Both the position numbers and the translations under genes were made by a program. A stretch of DNA of 28,747 bases from positions 1-28,747 of the forward strand of contig JBNJGD010000022.1 of the NCBI GenBank assembly GCA_051747425.1, written 5' to 3'. This document shows, in pieces, positions 14,965 through 23,186 of the stretch (position 1 is the stretch's first letter; every line of letters begins with the position of its first letter). This DNA is from HTCC5015 sp051747425. GTDB lineage: Bacteria; Pseudomonadota; Gammaproteobacteria; HTCC5015. Under the pieces are notes generated by a model. That model saw nothing but the letters and a program-made list of their open reading frames with translations, had not been told where the DNA came from and did no database searches.

Positions 14965-15855
14965 ATGGCAGGAAAAAGACCTGGACTCGGCCGCGGCATG
15001 GACAGTTTGCTGTCCGGCAGCCGCGCCGCACAAAAAGACCCGACGGGCGAACCGGTCGTCGATGAAACCGCCGGAGATCAGCTCAAGTCGCTGCCCATCG
15101 ACAAGGTCGACCGCGGCACCTACCAGCCCCGTCGCCACTTCGACGCCGAGGCACTGGAGGAGCTCGCCGACTCCATTCGCGAACAGGGCGTGCTTCAGCC
15201 GATTGTTGTTCGCCCGGTGGGTCAGCGCTACGAAATCATTGCCGGTGAGCGCCGCTGGCGGGCCACTCAGCTGGCGGGCCTCGAGGAAATTCCGGCGGTT
15301 ATTAAACGCCTTGATGACCAGGCCGCGGCCGCCGCTGCGCTGATCGAAAACATCCAGCGGGAGAACCTCAACCCGCTGGAGGAGGCCCAGGCCCTGCAGC
15401 GTTTAATTGACGAGTTTGAGCTGACCCACGGCGAGGTCTCCCAGGCGGTGGGCCGGGCCCGCGCCTCGGTGACCAACTTGCTGCGCCTGCTCGAGCTCAG
15501 CGACGAGGTCAAGCAAATGGTCGATCGCGGCCAGCTGAGCATGGGCCACGCGCGCAGCCTGTTGTCACTGAACTCGGCCCAGCAACTCAAGCTGGCCCGG
15601 GAAATCGTCAGCAAAAAACTCTCGGTGCGCGCCACGGAGCAGCGAGTCAAACAGCTGCTGGGTGGCGATGCCGGCAACAAGAGCAAGAGTCCAGGTAAAA
15701 GCAGCGACCCCAATATTCGGCGTCTGGAGCAGGATCTGGCGGATACGCTGTCGGCCAATGTCTCTCTGCAACACGCCCAATCCGGCAAGGGCAAACTGGT
15801 GATTCAATACAATAGCCTCGACGAACTCGAGGGAATCCTCAAGCACATCAAGTAG
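14965..15855 (+). CDS. parB: Chromosome-partitioning protein ParB (Spo0J type)
   Basis: ParB is a CTP-dependent DNA clamp that loads at parS. The 296 residues begin MAGKRPGLGRGMDSLL, the short N-terminal segment that in this family stimulates ParA. The ParB/Sulfiredoxin-type CTPase domain carries LPIDKVDRGTYQPRRHFD (43-60) and the arginine box GERRWR (94-99), then ENIQRENLNPLEEAQAL and a helix-turn-helix THGEVSQAVGRARASVTNLLRLL (about 143-165). A lysine/serine-rich linker near 235 leads to the C-terminal dimerisation domain. A weak hairpin follows the stop. Confidence 0.97.
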   Translation: MAGKRPGLGRGMDSLLSGSRAAQKDPTGEPVVDETAGDQLKSLPIDKVDRGTYQPRRHFDAEALEELADSIREQGVLQPIVVRPVGQRYEIIAGERRWRATQLAGLEEIPAVIKRLDDQAAAAAALIENIQRENLNPLEEAQALQRLIDEFELTHGEVSQAVGRARASVTNLLRLLELSDEVKQMVDRGQLSMGHARSLLSLNSAQQLKLAREIVSKKLSVRATEQRVKQLLGGDAGNKSKSPGKSSDPNIRRLEQDLADTLSANVSLQHAQSGKGKLVIQYNSLDELEGILKHIK

Positions 15856-15881
15856 CGGCAACTACGCCCGAGCATTGGGAT

Positions 15882-15917
15882 TTGGCGACGCAAAGCGCCA
15901 ACAGCGGGTTATTTTAA
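15882..15917 (+). terminator. Weak terminator-like hairpin after parB
   Basis: TTGGCG (15882-15887) and CGCCAA (15896-15901) form a 6-bp stem with an 8-base loop, followed after a few bases by TTATTTTA. The T tract is offset from the stem, so termination is only plausible. The remaining DNA up to the atp promoter shows nothing else I can name. Confidence 0.3.
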
Positions 15918-16039
15918 GCCTGAGGCGTTTGAAAAAAGCCCGTTCAAATAGGACGAAGCACTATTTGTAGTAGCAAAGACAGTAGCAACACACTACAGAT
16001 AGTGGAAAATGGCTTGAAGGGCGTGCACGGCTGCCTGCG

Positions 16040-16068
16040 TTGCCAGTGGCGACAAATGTCTATATAAT
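16040..16068 (+). promoter_or_regulatory. atp operon promoter
   Basis: TTGCCA (16040-16045), a 17-bp spacer and a perfect TATAAT (16063-16068). It is the best sigma70-type promoter in the window and is placed 65 bp before atpI, with transcription expected to start near 16075. Confidence 0.8.
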
Positions 16069-16083
16069 TCGCGCCGCTTGAGA

Positions 16084-16108
16084 GGCTCCGGAAGACACTT
16101 TCGGGGCC
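16084..16108 (+). other. 5' leader hairpin of the atp operon
   Basis: GGCTCCGGAA (16084-16093) pairs with TTTCGGGGCC (16099-16108) through ten base pairs (two G-U) around GACAC, followed by TTGTTT. It begins about nine bases after the predicted transcript start. It could stabilise the 5' end of the long ATP synthase message or act as an attenuator; sequence alone does not decide. Confidence 0.55.
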
Positions 16109-16132
16109 TTGTTTACAACGAGCGAGATCAGC

Positions 16133-16513
16133 ATGACAGCGAGTGGCAAACGCAACGCAATCATTGTGGCCCGGCTGTTGGTGTTGCAAGTGATCATTAC
16201 GCTGGTGGCCATGGCCGTCAGCTTTGCCCTGAAGGGACAGCAGGGACTGGCGCCGGCCGCATTTGGCGGTTTAACAGGCATCGTTACCAGCGCCTATTAC
16301 GCACTACGCTTTTTTCCCAAAGTCATCAGACTGGGTGAGGGCTACGCAGTAAAGGGCATGATGGCAACGCAGCTATCCAAATACGCCCTGGTAATTGCGA
16401 TGTTGTACATCGCGTTGAAAGTGTGGGATTTGTCGGCGGCGCCACTGATTCTCACCTTTATGGCAACACAGTGTGCCTATTGGCTGATTTTAATGTTTAA
16501 CCCAAACAGGTAG
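16133..16513 (+). CDS. atpI: ATP synthase protein I
   Basis: AtpI is a small, non-essential membrane protein at the head of the atp operon that assists assembly of the c-ring. I choose the ATG at 16133, giving 126 residues (E. coli 126); a TTG at 16109 in frame lies in the hairpin and would add eight atypical residues. Four membrane helices are visible, around residues 10-30, 40-60, 75-95 and 100-122. The sequence is poorly conserved, as is normal for AtpI, so the call rests on size, topology and position 7 bp before atpB. Confidence 0.88.
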   Translation: MTASGKRNAIIVARLLVLQVIITLVAMAVSFALKGQQGLAPAAFGGLTGIVTSAYYALRFFPKVIRLGEGYAVKGMMATQLSKYALVIAMLYIALKVWDLSAAPLILTFMATQCAYWLILMFNPNR

Positions 16514-16520
16514 CGATTAC

Positions 16521-17339
16521 ATGGCTTCAGGCGGCGAACTGACCCCTACCGGTTATCTCAATCACCACCTTACCAACCTGGGCATGTGCCAGGCTGAAGA
16601 CGGTGGCTTGCTGATTGGGGATTGTACAAACGGCGGCTTTTGGACGCTCAACCTCGACACACTGTTCGTCTCCTTTGCCCTCGGCGTATTGTTCTGCTTT
16701 ATTATGTGGCGCATGGCCAAGAGGGCTACAGCGGGCGTGCCCAACGGCTTTATGCTCAATCTCGCCGAGATTCTGGTCGACTTTGTCGATCAGCAGGCCA
16801 ACGATATTTACCACGGCAACAGCAAGATGGTTCGCCCCATCGCCCTGACCATTCTGCTGTGGGTGTTCCTGTGGAACCTGATGGACATCATCCCGGTCGA
16901 TCTGTTGCCCTGGGTGGCGCACAATGTGTTCCATCTGGAGTACACCAAGGTCGTACCTTCAACAGACCTCAGTGCCACATTTGGTCTGTCTATCAGCGTT
17001 TTCCTGCTGATCATTTTCTACAATCTGAAGTCCAAGGGCTTCGGCGGAACCATCAAGGAAATGTTTTCCGCACCTTTCGGTCCGGCTTTTTTCCCGGCCA
17101 ACTTGATACTTCGCGTTGTCGAGGAAATTGCCAAGCCGATTTCTCTGGCCTTGCGGCTTTTCGGCAACCTCTACGCCGCTGAAATGATTTTCCTGCTCAT
17201 CGCATTGCTGCCGTGGGGAGCCCAGTGGTTCCTGAGCGTGCCGTGGGCCATTTTCCACATCATCGTTATTCCCCTGCAGGCTTATATCTTCATGGTGCTG
17301 ACGCTGGTGTACATCAACATGGCCGAGGACTCCCACTAA
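16521..17339 (+). CDS. atpB: F1Fo ATP synthase subunit a
   Basis: Subunit a forms the proton half-channels beside the c-ring in the inner membrane. The 272-residue product (E. coli 271) contains five or more membrane helices. The essential arginine is at R212 in SLALRLFGNLYAAEMIF, the family signature, and the C-terminal helices PLQAYIFMVLTLVYINMA follow. The protein is inserted by YidC/Sec in related bacteria. It is 7 bp after atpI and 67 bp before atpE. Confidence 0.97.
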   Translation: MASGGELTPTGYLNHHLTNLGMCQAEDGGLLIGDCTNGGFWTLNLDTLFVSFALGVLFCFIMWRMAKRATAGVPNGFMLNLAEILVDFVDQQANDIYHGNSKMVRPIALTILLWVFLWNLMDIIPVDLLPWVAHNVFHLEYTKVVPSTDLSATFGLSISVFLLIIFYNLKSKGFGGTIKEMFSAPFGPAFFPANLILRVVEEIAKPISLALRLFGNLYAAEMIFLLIALLPWGAQWFLSVPWAIFHIIVIPLQAYIFMVLTLVYINMAEDSH

Positions 17340-17406
17340 GGGGGTTCCGGCAAAAAGGTTTCGTTTTTTAACCGCAACAACATTGCTTTAATAATTGGAG
17401 GCAACA

Positions 17407-17661
17407 ATGGAAGCTATTCTGTCTAACTCTGCTATCGCCGTCGGCATCGCCATGGCTTTTGCCGCTCTTGGCGCTGCGATTGGCCTGGCCATGCTCGGTG
17501 GCAAGTTCATCGAAAGCTCTGCCCGTCAGCCCGAGCTGATTTCCGAGCTGCAAGGCAAGTTCTTTATCGTAGCCGGCCTGGTCGACGCGATCCCGATTAT
17601 CGTTATCGGTCTGTGTGCTCTGATTCTGTTTGCCAACCCCCTTCTTGGCCAACTGGGCTAA
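17407..17661 (+). CDS. atpE: F1Fo ATP synthase subunit c
   Basis: Subunit c builds the rotating proteolipid ring. The 84-residue product has two membrane helices joined by the polar loop GGKFIESSARQPE (residues 31-43). The ion-carrying carboxylate is D60 in AGLVDAIPII, and the Gln/Glu/Ser sodium-binding signature is absent, so proton coupling is expected. The start ATG 17407 follows GGAGG (17397-17401) at 5-base spacing, and the 67-bp spacer before it is U/A-rich, consistent with the strong translation needed for a multicopy subunit. An in-frame TTG at 17395 is rejected because it would swallow that Shine-Dalgarno. Confidence 0.97.
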   Translation: MEAILSNSAIAVGIAMAFAALGAAIGLAMLGGKFIESSARQPELISELQGKFFIVAGLVDAIPIIVIGLCALILFANPLLGQLG

Positions 17662-17707
17662 GCGTTATCCGGCAAACTGAAAAGTACCCTCGTTCTAGGA
17701 GGATATC

Positions 17708-18178
17708 GTGAGCATTACAGCAACACTACTGGGCCAGATGATTGCCTTTGCAATCTTCGTCGCGTTCACCATGAAATTTGTATGGCCGCCGATCATGCAG
17801 GCCATGGAAGAACGCCGTCAGAAGATTGCCGAGGGACTGGCTGCCGCCGAACAAGGTGAGAAAGCGCAGGAAGAGGCGAAAGCCGAAGTCGACCGCTTGA
17901 TTGCCGAGGCGCGTAGCCAGGCCGGGGAAATCGTCGCTCAAGCACAGAAGCGCGGCAACGAGATTGTCGAAGAGGCCAAAAGCACGGCTACGGCCGAGGC
18001 CCAGCGCATCAAAGACAGTGCACAAGCTGAAATCGAGGCCGAGAAAATCAAGGCCAAGCAGGACTTGCGCGGTCAGGTGGTCAGCATTGCCATCGCCGGT
18101 GCCGAAAAGGTGCTTGAGCGAGAGGTCGACAGCAAGACCCACCAGGATGTGCTCGACAAGTTTGTAGCGCAGTTATAG
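17708..18178 (+). CDS. atpF: F1Fo ATP synthase subunit b
   Basis: Subunit b is the dimeric peripheral stalk linking Fo to F1. The 156-residue product equals the E. coli length. One N-terminal membrane helix (about residues 6-24) is followed by WPPIMQAMEERRQKIAEGL and a long, charged, alanine-rich coiled coil. The start is GTG at 17708 with a perfect AGGAGG at 17697-17702, 5 bases upstream. It lies between atpE and atpH in the standard order. Confidence 0.96.
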   Translation: MSITATLLGQMIAFAIFVAFTMKFVWPPIMQAMEERRQKIAEGLAAAEQGEKAQEEAKAEVDRLIAEARSQAGEIVAQAQKRGNEIVEEAKSTATAEAQRIKDSAQAEIEAEKIKAKQDLRGQVVSIAIAGAEKVLEREVDSKTHQDVLDKFVAQL

Positions 18179-18202
18179 CCGACAGATATAGAGCTGAGTT
18201 AA

Positions 18203-18739
18203 ATGTCTGAAATCACCACAGCTGCCAGACCTTACGCACGAGCCCTGTTTGAGCTCGCGCGCAAGGACGAGAGCTACGAGGCCTGGAATGAGCAACTGGC
18301 TTTTTTGGCCGCCGTTGCCGCCGAGCCTCGAGTTCAGTCCCTGTTGACATCGCCCAGGATGCGAAATGATGAGCGCGCAGAAGCCTTCGTCAAATTGTGC
18401 GAAGGGTATATTAATGACAGCGGGGCCAACCTGGTTCGCGTCATGGCCGACAATCGTCGCCTGACACTGCTGCCCGCCGTGGCAGATATCTTCCGCGAGT
18501 TGAGCGATGACGCTCAGGGTATTCTCGAGGCGCATGTAGACAGCGCATTCGATGTCACCGACCCGCAGAAAGACGCGATCAAGAAGGCACTGGGCGAGAA
18601 GCTCGGCAAGACGATTACCCTGGAGTGCGATACCGACGCCGACCTGCTGGGCGGCATCGTCATCCGCGCTGGTGATTTGGTAATCGACGGCTCCGTCAGA
18701 ACGCGCGTTGCCCAGCTGGCCGCGCAATTGGTGAAATAA
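18203..18739 (+). CDS. atpH: F1Fo ATP synthase subunit delta
   Basis: Subunit delta connects the top of F1 to the b-subunit stalk. The 178-residue product (E. coli 177) begins MSEITTAARPYARALFELARKD, with the conserved ARPYAxAxFE start, and ends with GGIVIRAGDLVIDGSVRTRVAQLA, the conserved C-terminal block. It is 24 bp after atpF. The Shine-Dalgarno is weak, so translation may depend on neighbours. Confidence 0.96.
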   Translation: MSEITTAARPYARALFELARKDESYEAWNEQLAFLAAVAAEPRVQSLLTSPRMRNDERAEAFVKLCEGYINDSGANLVRVMADNRRLTLLPAVADIFRELSDDAQGILEAHVDSAFDVTDPQKDAIKKALGEKLGKTITLECDTDADLLGGIVIRAGDLVIDGSVRTRVAQLAAQLVK

Positions 18740-18774
18740 GATAGACCCCAGGCCAACTGGCCACAGGAGAAGAC

Positions 18775-20316
18775 ATGCAACTGAACCCATCAGAAATCAG
18801 TGACCTGATCAAACAGCGCATCGAGAATTTCGAAGCGGACAATCAGGCACGCAGCGAAGGCACGATCGTCAGCCTGAACGACGGCATCGTCCGCATTCAC
18901 GGGCTGGCCGAAGCCATGCAGGGCGAAATGATCGAACTGCCCGGCGACACCTACGCACTGGCACTCAACCTGGAGCGCGACTCTGTCGGCGCCGTGGTTT
19001 TGGGCCATGCCGAGCACCTCGCCGAAGGCGATGTGGCTCGCTGCACAGGGCGCATTCTCGAAGTGCCGGTGGGCGAAGCCCTGCTCGGCCGCGTGGTCAA
19101 CGCACTGGGCGAATCCATCGACGGCAAGGGCCCGATCGACACCGACACACTGTCTCCAATTGAAAAAGTGGCCCCCGGTGTCATCGAGCGTCAGGGCGTC
19201 GACCAGCCCGTGCAGACCGGCATCAAGTCCATTGACGCCATGGTGCCGATTGGCCGCGGTCAGCGCGAGCTGATCATTGGCGATCGCCAGACCGGTAAAA
19301 CGGCGGTGGCCATCGATGCCATCATCAACCAGAAAGACACTGGCGTTAAGTGTATCTATGTCGCCATCGGTCAGAAGCAATCCTCGATTGCCAATGTGGT
19401 GCGCAAGCTCGAAGAGCACGGCGCCATGGATCACACCATCGTGGTTGCCGCCGGCGCCGCCGATCCCGCCGTGATGCAGTTCATCTCGGCCTACACCGGC
19501 TGTGCCATGGGCGAATATTTCCGCGATCGCGGCGAAGACGCCCTGATCGTTTTCGATGATCTGTCCAAGCAGGCCGTTGCCTATCGCCAGGTTTCACTAT
19601 TGCTGCGTCGTCCCCCGGGCCGTGAAGCCTATCCCGGTGATGTTTTCTATATCCACTCTCGCCTGCTCGAGCGCGCCTCGCGGATCAACGCCGAAGAAGT
19701 GGAGCGTCTGACCAATGGCGAGGTGAAGGGCAAGACCGGTTCGCTGACGGCCCTGCCCATCATTGAAACCCAGGCGGGCGATGTGTCGGCCTTCGTGCCT
19801 ACTAATGTGATTTCGATCACCGATGGCCAGATTTTCCTCGAGACCGACCTGTTCAACTCGGGCATTCGCCCGGCGATCAACGCCGGTCTTTCGGTGTCCC
19901 GCGTGGGTGGTTCGGCCCAGACCAAAATCATCAAGAAGTTGGGCGGCGGTATTCGCCTGGCGCTGGCCCAATACCGCGAGCTGGCGGCCTTTGCCCAGTT
20001 TGCCTCCGACCTGGACGAAGCTACGCGCGCCCAGCTTGAGCGCGGCCAGCGAGTCACCGAGTTGATGAAGCAGCTTCAGTACTCGCCGATGTCCGTGGCC
20101 GATATGGCTCTGTCCCTGTTTGCCATTGAACAGGGCTTTATGGACGACATCGACCTGGAAAAGATCCTGGCCTTTGAAAAGGGTCTGCTCGACCACTTTG
20201 CCTCTACGGCGAGTGATCTGCGTAACCAGATCAACGAGACAGGCAGCTACGACGATGAGATCCAGAGCGGTCTCAAGAAAGTGGTAGAAGACTTCAAAAC
20301 CAACGGCGCCTGGTAA
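18775..20316 (+). CDS. atpA: F1Fo ATP synthase subunit alpha
   Basis: Alpha is the non-catalytic nucleotide-binding subunit of F1. The 513-residue product equals the E. coli length. The P-loop GDRQTGKT is at residues 169-176 and the arginine-finger region around NVISITDGQIFLETDLFNSGIRPAINAGLSVSRVGG is intact. The ATG follows AGGAGAAG with good spacing. It is 35 bp after atpH and 19 bp before atpG. Confidence 0.98.
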   Translation: MQLNPSEISDLIKQRIENFEADNQARSEGTIVSLNDGIVRIHGLAEAMQGEMIELPGDTYALALNLERDSVGAVVLGHAEHLAEGDVARCTGRILEVPVGEALLGRVVNALGESIDGKGPIDTDTLSPIEKVAPGVIERQGVDQPVQTGIKSIDAMVPIGRGQRELIIGDRQTGKTAVAIDAIINQKDTGVKCIYVAIGQKQSSIANVVRKLEEHGAMDHTIVVAAGAADPAVMQFISAYTGCAMGEYFRDRGEDALIVFDDLSKQAVAYRQVSLLLRRPPGREAYPGDVFYIHSRLLERASRINAEEVERLTNGEVKGKTGSLTALPIIETQAGDVSAFVPTNVISITDGQIFLETDLFNSGIRPAINAGLSVSRVGGSAQTKIIKKLGGGIRLALAQYRELAAFAQFASDLDEATRAQLERGQRVTELMKQLQYSPMSVADMALSLFAIEQGFMDDIDLEKILAFEKGLLDHFASTASDLRNQINETGSYDDEIQSGLKKVVEDFKTNGAW

Positions 20317-20335
20317 GGCGAGGTAGGTAGCGCAT

Positions 20336-21205
20336 ATGGCTGGCTCCAAAGAGATCAAAGCCAAAATTGGCAGCGTTAAAAATACGCAGAAAATCACCAA
20401 AGCCATGGAAATGGTGGCGGCGAGCAAGATGCGTAAAGCCCAGGAGCGGATGCTGGCATCACGCCCCTACGCTGAAAAAATGCGCCAGGTGATCGGTCAC
20501 TTGAGCGAGGCCAACCCCGAATATCAGCACCCCTATGTGCTGCCCCGCGACACCGTGAAGAAGGTCGGTATTGTTGTGGTTTCAACGGATCGCGGCCTGT
20601 GCGGTGGTCTCAATGTGAACTTGTTTAAACAAGTGATCAAAACCATGAAAGAGTGGCAGGATCAGGGTGCCGAGGTTGAGTTGACCACCATTGGCAAAAA
20701 GGCCAGTGCCTTCTTCCGCCGCTTTGGCAACATTGCCGGTCATGTCGAGGGTCTGGGCGACTCCCCTCACCTCACCGATATCCTCGGTGCCGTGAGTGGC
20801 GCGCTGACAGCCTATGAAAACGGCGATATCGATCGGTTGTTTATCATCCAGAACGAATTCGTGAATACCATGACGCAGAAGCCCAAGCAGATTCAGTTGC
20901 TGCCCGCCGATGCCTCTTTGGGAGAAGACGAACTGGAGACCAGTCACAGCTGGGATTACATCTACGAGCCCGCAGCCGAGGAATTGCTGGATGGCATCCT
21001 CAAGCGCTATGTGGAGTCGCAGGTATATCAGGCCGTGGTCGATAATGTCGCCTGCGAGATGTCCGCTCGCATGATTGCGATGAAGGCGGCGACAGACAAT
21101 GCAGGCGATATGATCCGTTCGTTGAACCTGGAATACAACAAGGCCCGTCAAGCGGCGATTACCCAAGAGCTGTCCGAGATTGTCGGCGGCGCCGCAGCGG
21201 TGTAA
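20336..21205 (+). CDS. atpG: F1Fo ATP synthase subunit gamma
   Basis: Gamma is the central rotor shaft. The 289-residue product (E. coli 287) begins with the conserved N-terminal helix MAGSKEIKAKIGSVKNTQKITKAMEMVAASKM and ends with the other half of the coiled coil, IRSLNLEYNKARQAAITQELSEIVGGAAAV. VSTDRGLCGGLN is the family core motif near residue 82. It lies between atpA and atpD. Confidence 0.97.
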   Translation: MAGSKEIKAKIGSVKNTQKITKAMEMVAASKMRKAQERMLASRPYAEKMRQVIGHLSEANPEYQHPYVLPRDTVKKVGIVVVSTDRGLCGGLNVNLFKQVIKTMKEWQDQGAEVELTTIGKKASAFFRRFGNIAGHVEGLGDSPHLTDILGAVSGALTAYENGDIDRLFIIQNEFVNTMTQKPKQIQLLPADASLGEDELETSHSWDYIYEPAAEELLDGILKRYVESQVYQAVVDNVACEMSARMIAMKAATDNAGDMIRSLNLEYNKARQAAITQELSEIVGGAAAV

Positions 21206-21248
21206 CGAGTTAAACAAGTTTGAGCTTCAAGACTAAGAGGAACATACG

Positions 21249-22622
21249 ATGAGCACTGGAACCATTGTCCAAGTGATCGGCGCGGTAGTAGACGTTGAGT
21301 TTCCCCGCGGCTCCGTGCCAAAGGTGTATGACGCACTCAAGACAGAATCCGGCCTGACGCTGGAAGTTCAGGGTCAGCTGGGTGACGGCGTCGTCCGCAC
21401 TATCGCCATGGGCGTTTCAGAGGGCCTGAGCCGCGGCGTCGGTGTTGAAAACACCGGCAGCGCGATTTCGGTTCCGGTGGGTCAGGGCACACTGGGGCGC
21501 ATCATGAATGTGCTCGGCGAGCCCATCGACCACGCGGGTGATGTCAAGAGTGACGAAACGCGCGCCATTCACCAGGAAGCCCCCAGCTACGAAGACCAGT
21601 CGGCCAGCTCCGAGCTGCTGGAGACGGGCATCAAGGTGATCGACCTGCTCTGCCCCTTCGCCAAGGGTGGCAAGGTAGGCCTCTTCGGCGGTGCCGGTGT
21701 AGGCAAGACCGTGAACATGATGGAGCTCATCAACAACATCGCCAAAGAGCACAGCGGTTTCTCCGTGTTCGCCGGCGTGGGTGAGCGGACTCGTGAAGGT
21801 AACGACTTCTACCACGAGATGAAGGACTCCAATGTTCTCGACAAGGTGGCGCTGGTATATGGCCAGATGAACGAGCCGCCGGGCAACCGCCTGCGCGTCG
21901 CCTTGACCGGCCTGACCATGGCCGAGTTCTTCCGCGACGAGGGCCGCGATGTACTGCTCTTTGTCGACAACATCTACCGCTACACGCTGGCTGGTACCGA
22001 GGTGTCCGCACTGCTCGGCCGCATGCCCTCGGCGGTGGGTTACCAGCCGACGCTGGCTGAAGAGATGGGTGTGCTCCAGGAGCGCATTACCTCGACCAAG
22101 ACCGGTTCCATTACCTCGGTACAGGCAGTCTATGTACCGGCGGATGACTTGACTGACCCCTCTCCGGCGACCACTTTTGCCCACCTGGACGCAACGGTCG
22201 TACTCAACCGGAGCATTGCCGAGCTGGGTATCTATCCGGCGGTGGATCCCCTGGATTCGACCTCTCGCCAGCTCGATCCGCTGGTCGTTGGTGACGAGCA
22301 CTACGAGATTGCCCGCGCCGTTCAGGGCACGCTTCAGCGCTACAAGGAACTCAAGGACATTATCGCCATTCTGGGTATGGACGAGCTATCTGAAGAAGAC
22401 AAGCAGACTGTGGCCCGGGCGCGGAAGATTCAGCGCTTCCTGTCACAACCTTTCCATGTTGCGGAAGTCTTTACCGGTGCTCCGGGCAAGTATGTGTCTC
22501 TAAGCGAAACCATTCGCGGCTTCCAGGGCATCGTCAACGGTGAGTACGACCACATGCCTGAGCAGGCCTTCTACATGTGCGGCAGCATCGATGAAGCCGT
22601 CGAGAAAGCGAAAGACATGTAA
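21249..22622 (+). CDS. atpD: F1Fo ATP synthase subunit beta
   Basis: Beta is the catalytic subunit. The 457-residue product (E. coli 460) has the P-loop GGAGVGKT at residues 147-154, the catalytic-glutamate motif GERTREGNDFY, the Walker B segment VLLFVDNIYRYTLAG, and the DELSEEDK (DELSEED) loop. The start follows AGAGGA at 21236-21241. A UUCG-capped hairpin lies between this gene and atpC. Confidence 0.98.
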   Translation: MSTGTIVQVIGAVVDVEFPRGSVPKVYDALKTESGLTLEVQGQLGDGVVRTIAMGVSEGLSRGVGVENTGSAISVPVGQGTLGRIMNVLGEPIDHAGDVKSDETRAIHQEAPSYEDQSASSELLETGIKVIDLLCPFAKGGKVGLFGGAGVGKTVNMMELINNIAKEHSGFSVFAGVGERTREGNDFYHEMKDSNVLDKVALVYGQMNEPPGNRLRVALTGLTMAEFFRDEGRDVLLFVDNIYRYTLAGTEVSALLGRMPSAVGYQPTLAEEMGVLQERITSTKTGSITSVQAVYVPADDLTDPSPATTFAHLDATVVLNRSIAELGIYPAVDPLDSTSRQLDPLVVGDEHYEIARAVQGTLQRYKELKDIIAILGMDELSEEDKQTVARARKIQRFLSQPFHVAEVFTGAPGKYVSLSETIRGFQGIVNGEYDHMPEQAFYMCGSIDEAVEKAKDM

Positions 22623-22629
22623 TTGAATT

Positions 22630-22649
22630 GGGCGGGCTTCGGCTCGCCC
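22630..22649 (+). other. UUCG-tetraloop hairpin between atpD and atpC
   Basis: GGGCGGGC (22630-22637) and GCTCGCCC (22642-22649) form eight pairs (one G-U) closed by a C(UUCG)G tetraloop, an exceptionally stable RNA loop. No T tract follows, so it is more likely an mRNA-stability or processing element that separates beta and epsilon expression than a terminator. Confidence 0.7.
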
Positions 22650-22668
22650 TGACGACAAAGGTTGATCT

Positions 22669-23079
22669 ATGTCAACGATACAAGTGAACATTGTCAGCGC
22701 GGAAAACGAGCTCTTCTCGGGAGAGGTCAGCATGTTGGTGGCGCCCGGTGATCAGGGCGAGCTGGGTATCAAGCCCAAGCACGCTCCCCTGCTCACTCGT
22801 CTCAAGCCGGGTGAAATTCGCATCAAGCGCGATGGTCAGGAAGACGAGAATATTTTTGTCTCCGGCGGTTTTCTCGAAGTCCAGCCCAATGTGGTAACGG
22901 TACTCGCCGATACTGCACTGCGCGCCCACGACATCGATGAAGCCGCCGCGCTCGAGGCCAAGCAGCGCGCCGAGCAGGCCCTGGCCAATCGCAAAAGCGA
23001 TATGGATGTGGCCCACGCCCAGGCCGAATTGGCCGTGGCGGCGGCACAGCTGGAATTGCTGCGCAAGCTGCGTCGCTGA
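22669..23079 (+). CDS. atpC: F1Fo ATP synthase subunit epsilon
   Basis: Epsilon binds gamma and inhibits ATP hydrolysis. The 136-residue product (E. coli 139) has the N-terminal beta-sandwich with the signature APGDQGELGIKPKHAPLLTRLKPGEIRI and a C-terminal alanine-rich helical hairpin (from about residue 90) that ends LELLRKLRR. It is the last gene of the atp operon; an intrinsic terminator follows 27 bp later. Confidence 0.97.
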   Translation: MSTIQVNIVSAENELFSGEVSMLVAPGDQGELGIKPKHAPLLTRLKPGEIRIKRDGQEDENIFVSGGFLEVQPNVVTVLADTALRAHDIDEAAALEAKQRAEQALANRKSDMDVAHAQAELAVAAAQLELLRKLRR

Positions 23080-23105
23080 TAACGCCCGATTGAAAGACCG
23101 ACGAC

Positions 23106-23130
23106 AAGGCCGCTCCCCGAGCGGCTTTTT
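23106..23130 (+). terminator. Intrinsic terminator of the atp operon
   Basis: GCCGCTC (23109-23115) and GAGCGGC (23119-23125) form a perfect 7-bp stem with loop CCC, directly followed by TTTTT; flanking A/T and G-U pairs can extend the stem. It is the clearest rho-independent terminator in the window. Confidence 0.92.
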
Positions 23131-23154
23131 CGTTTCTGAGTTGAGGCCGTGGAC

Positions 23155-23174
23155 TGTGGCACAATAGCGCCACA
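23155..23174. promoter_or_regulatory. Inverted repeat just upstream of glmU
   Basis: TGTGGC (23155-23160) and GCCACA (23169-23174) flank ACAATAGC, and the glmU Shine-Dalgarno AGAGGAGAG begins at the next base. It may be an operator over a glmU promoter or a leader hairpin; I could not define a convincing -35/-10 pair. Confidence 0.35.
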
Positions 23175-23186
23175 AGAGGAGAGAAC

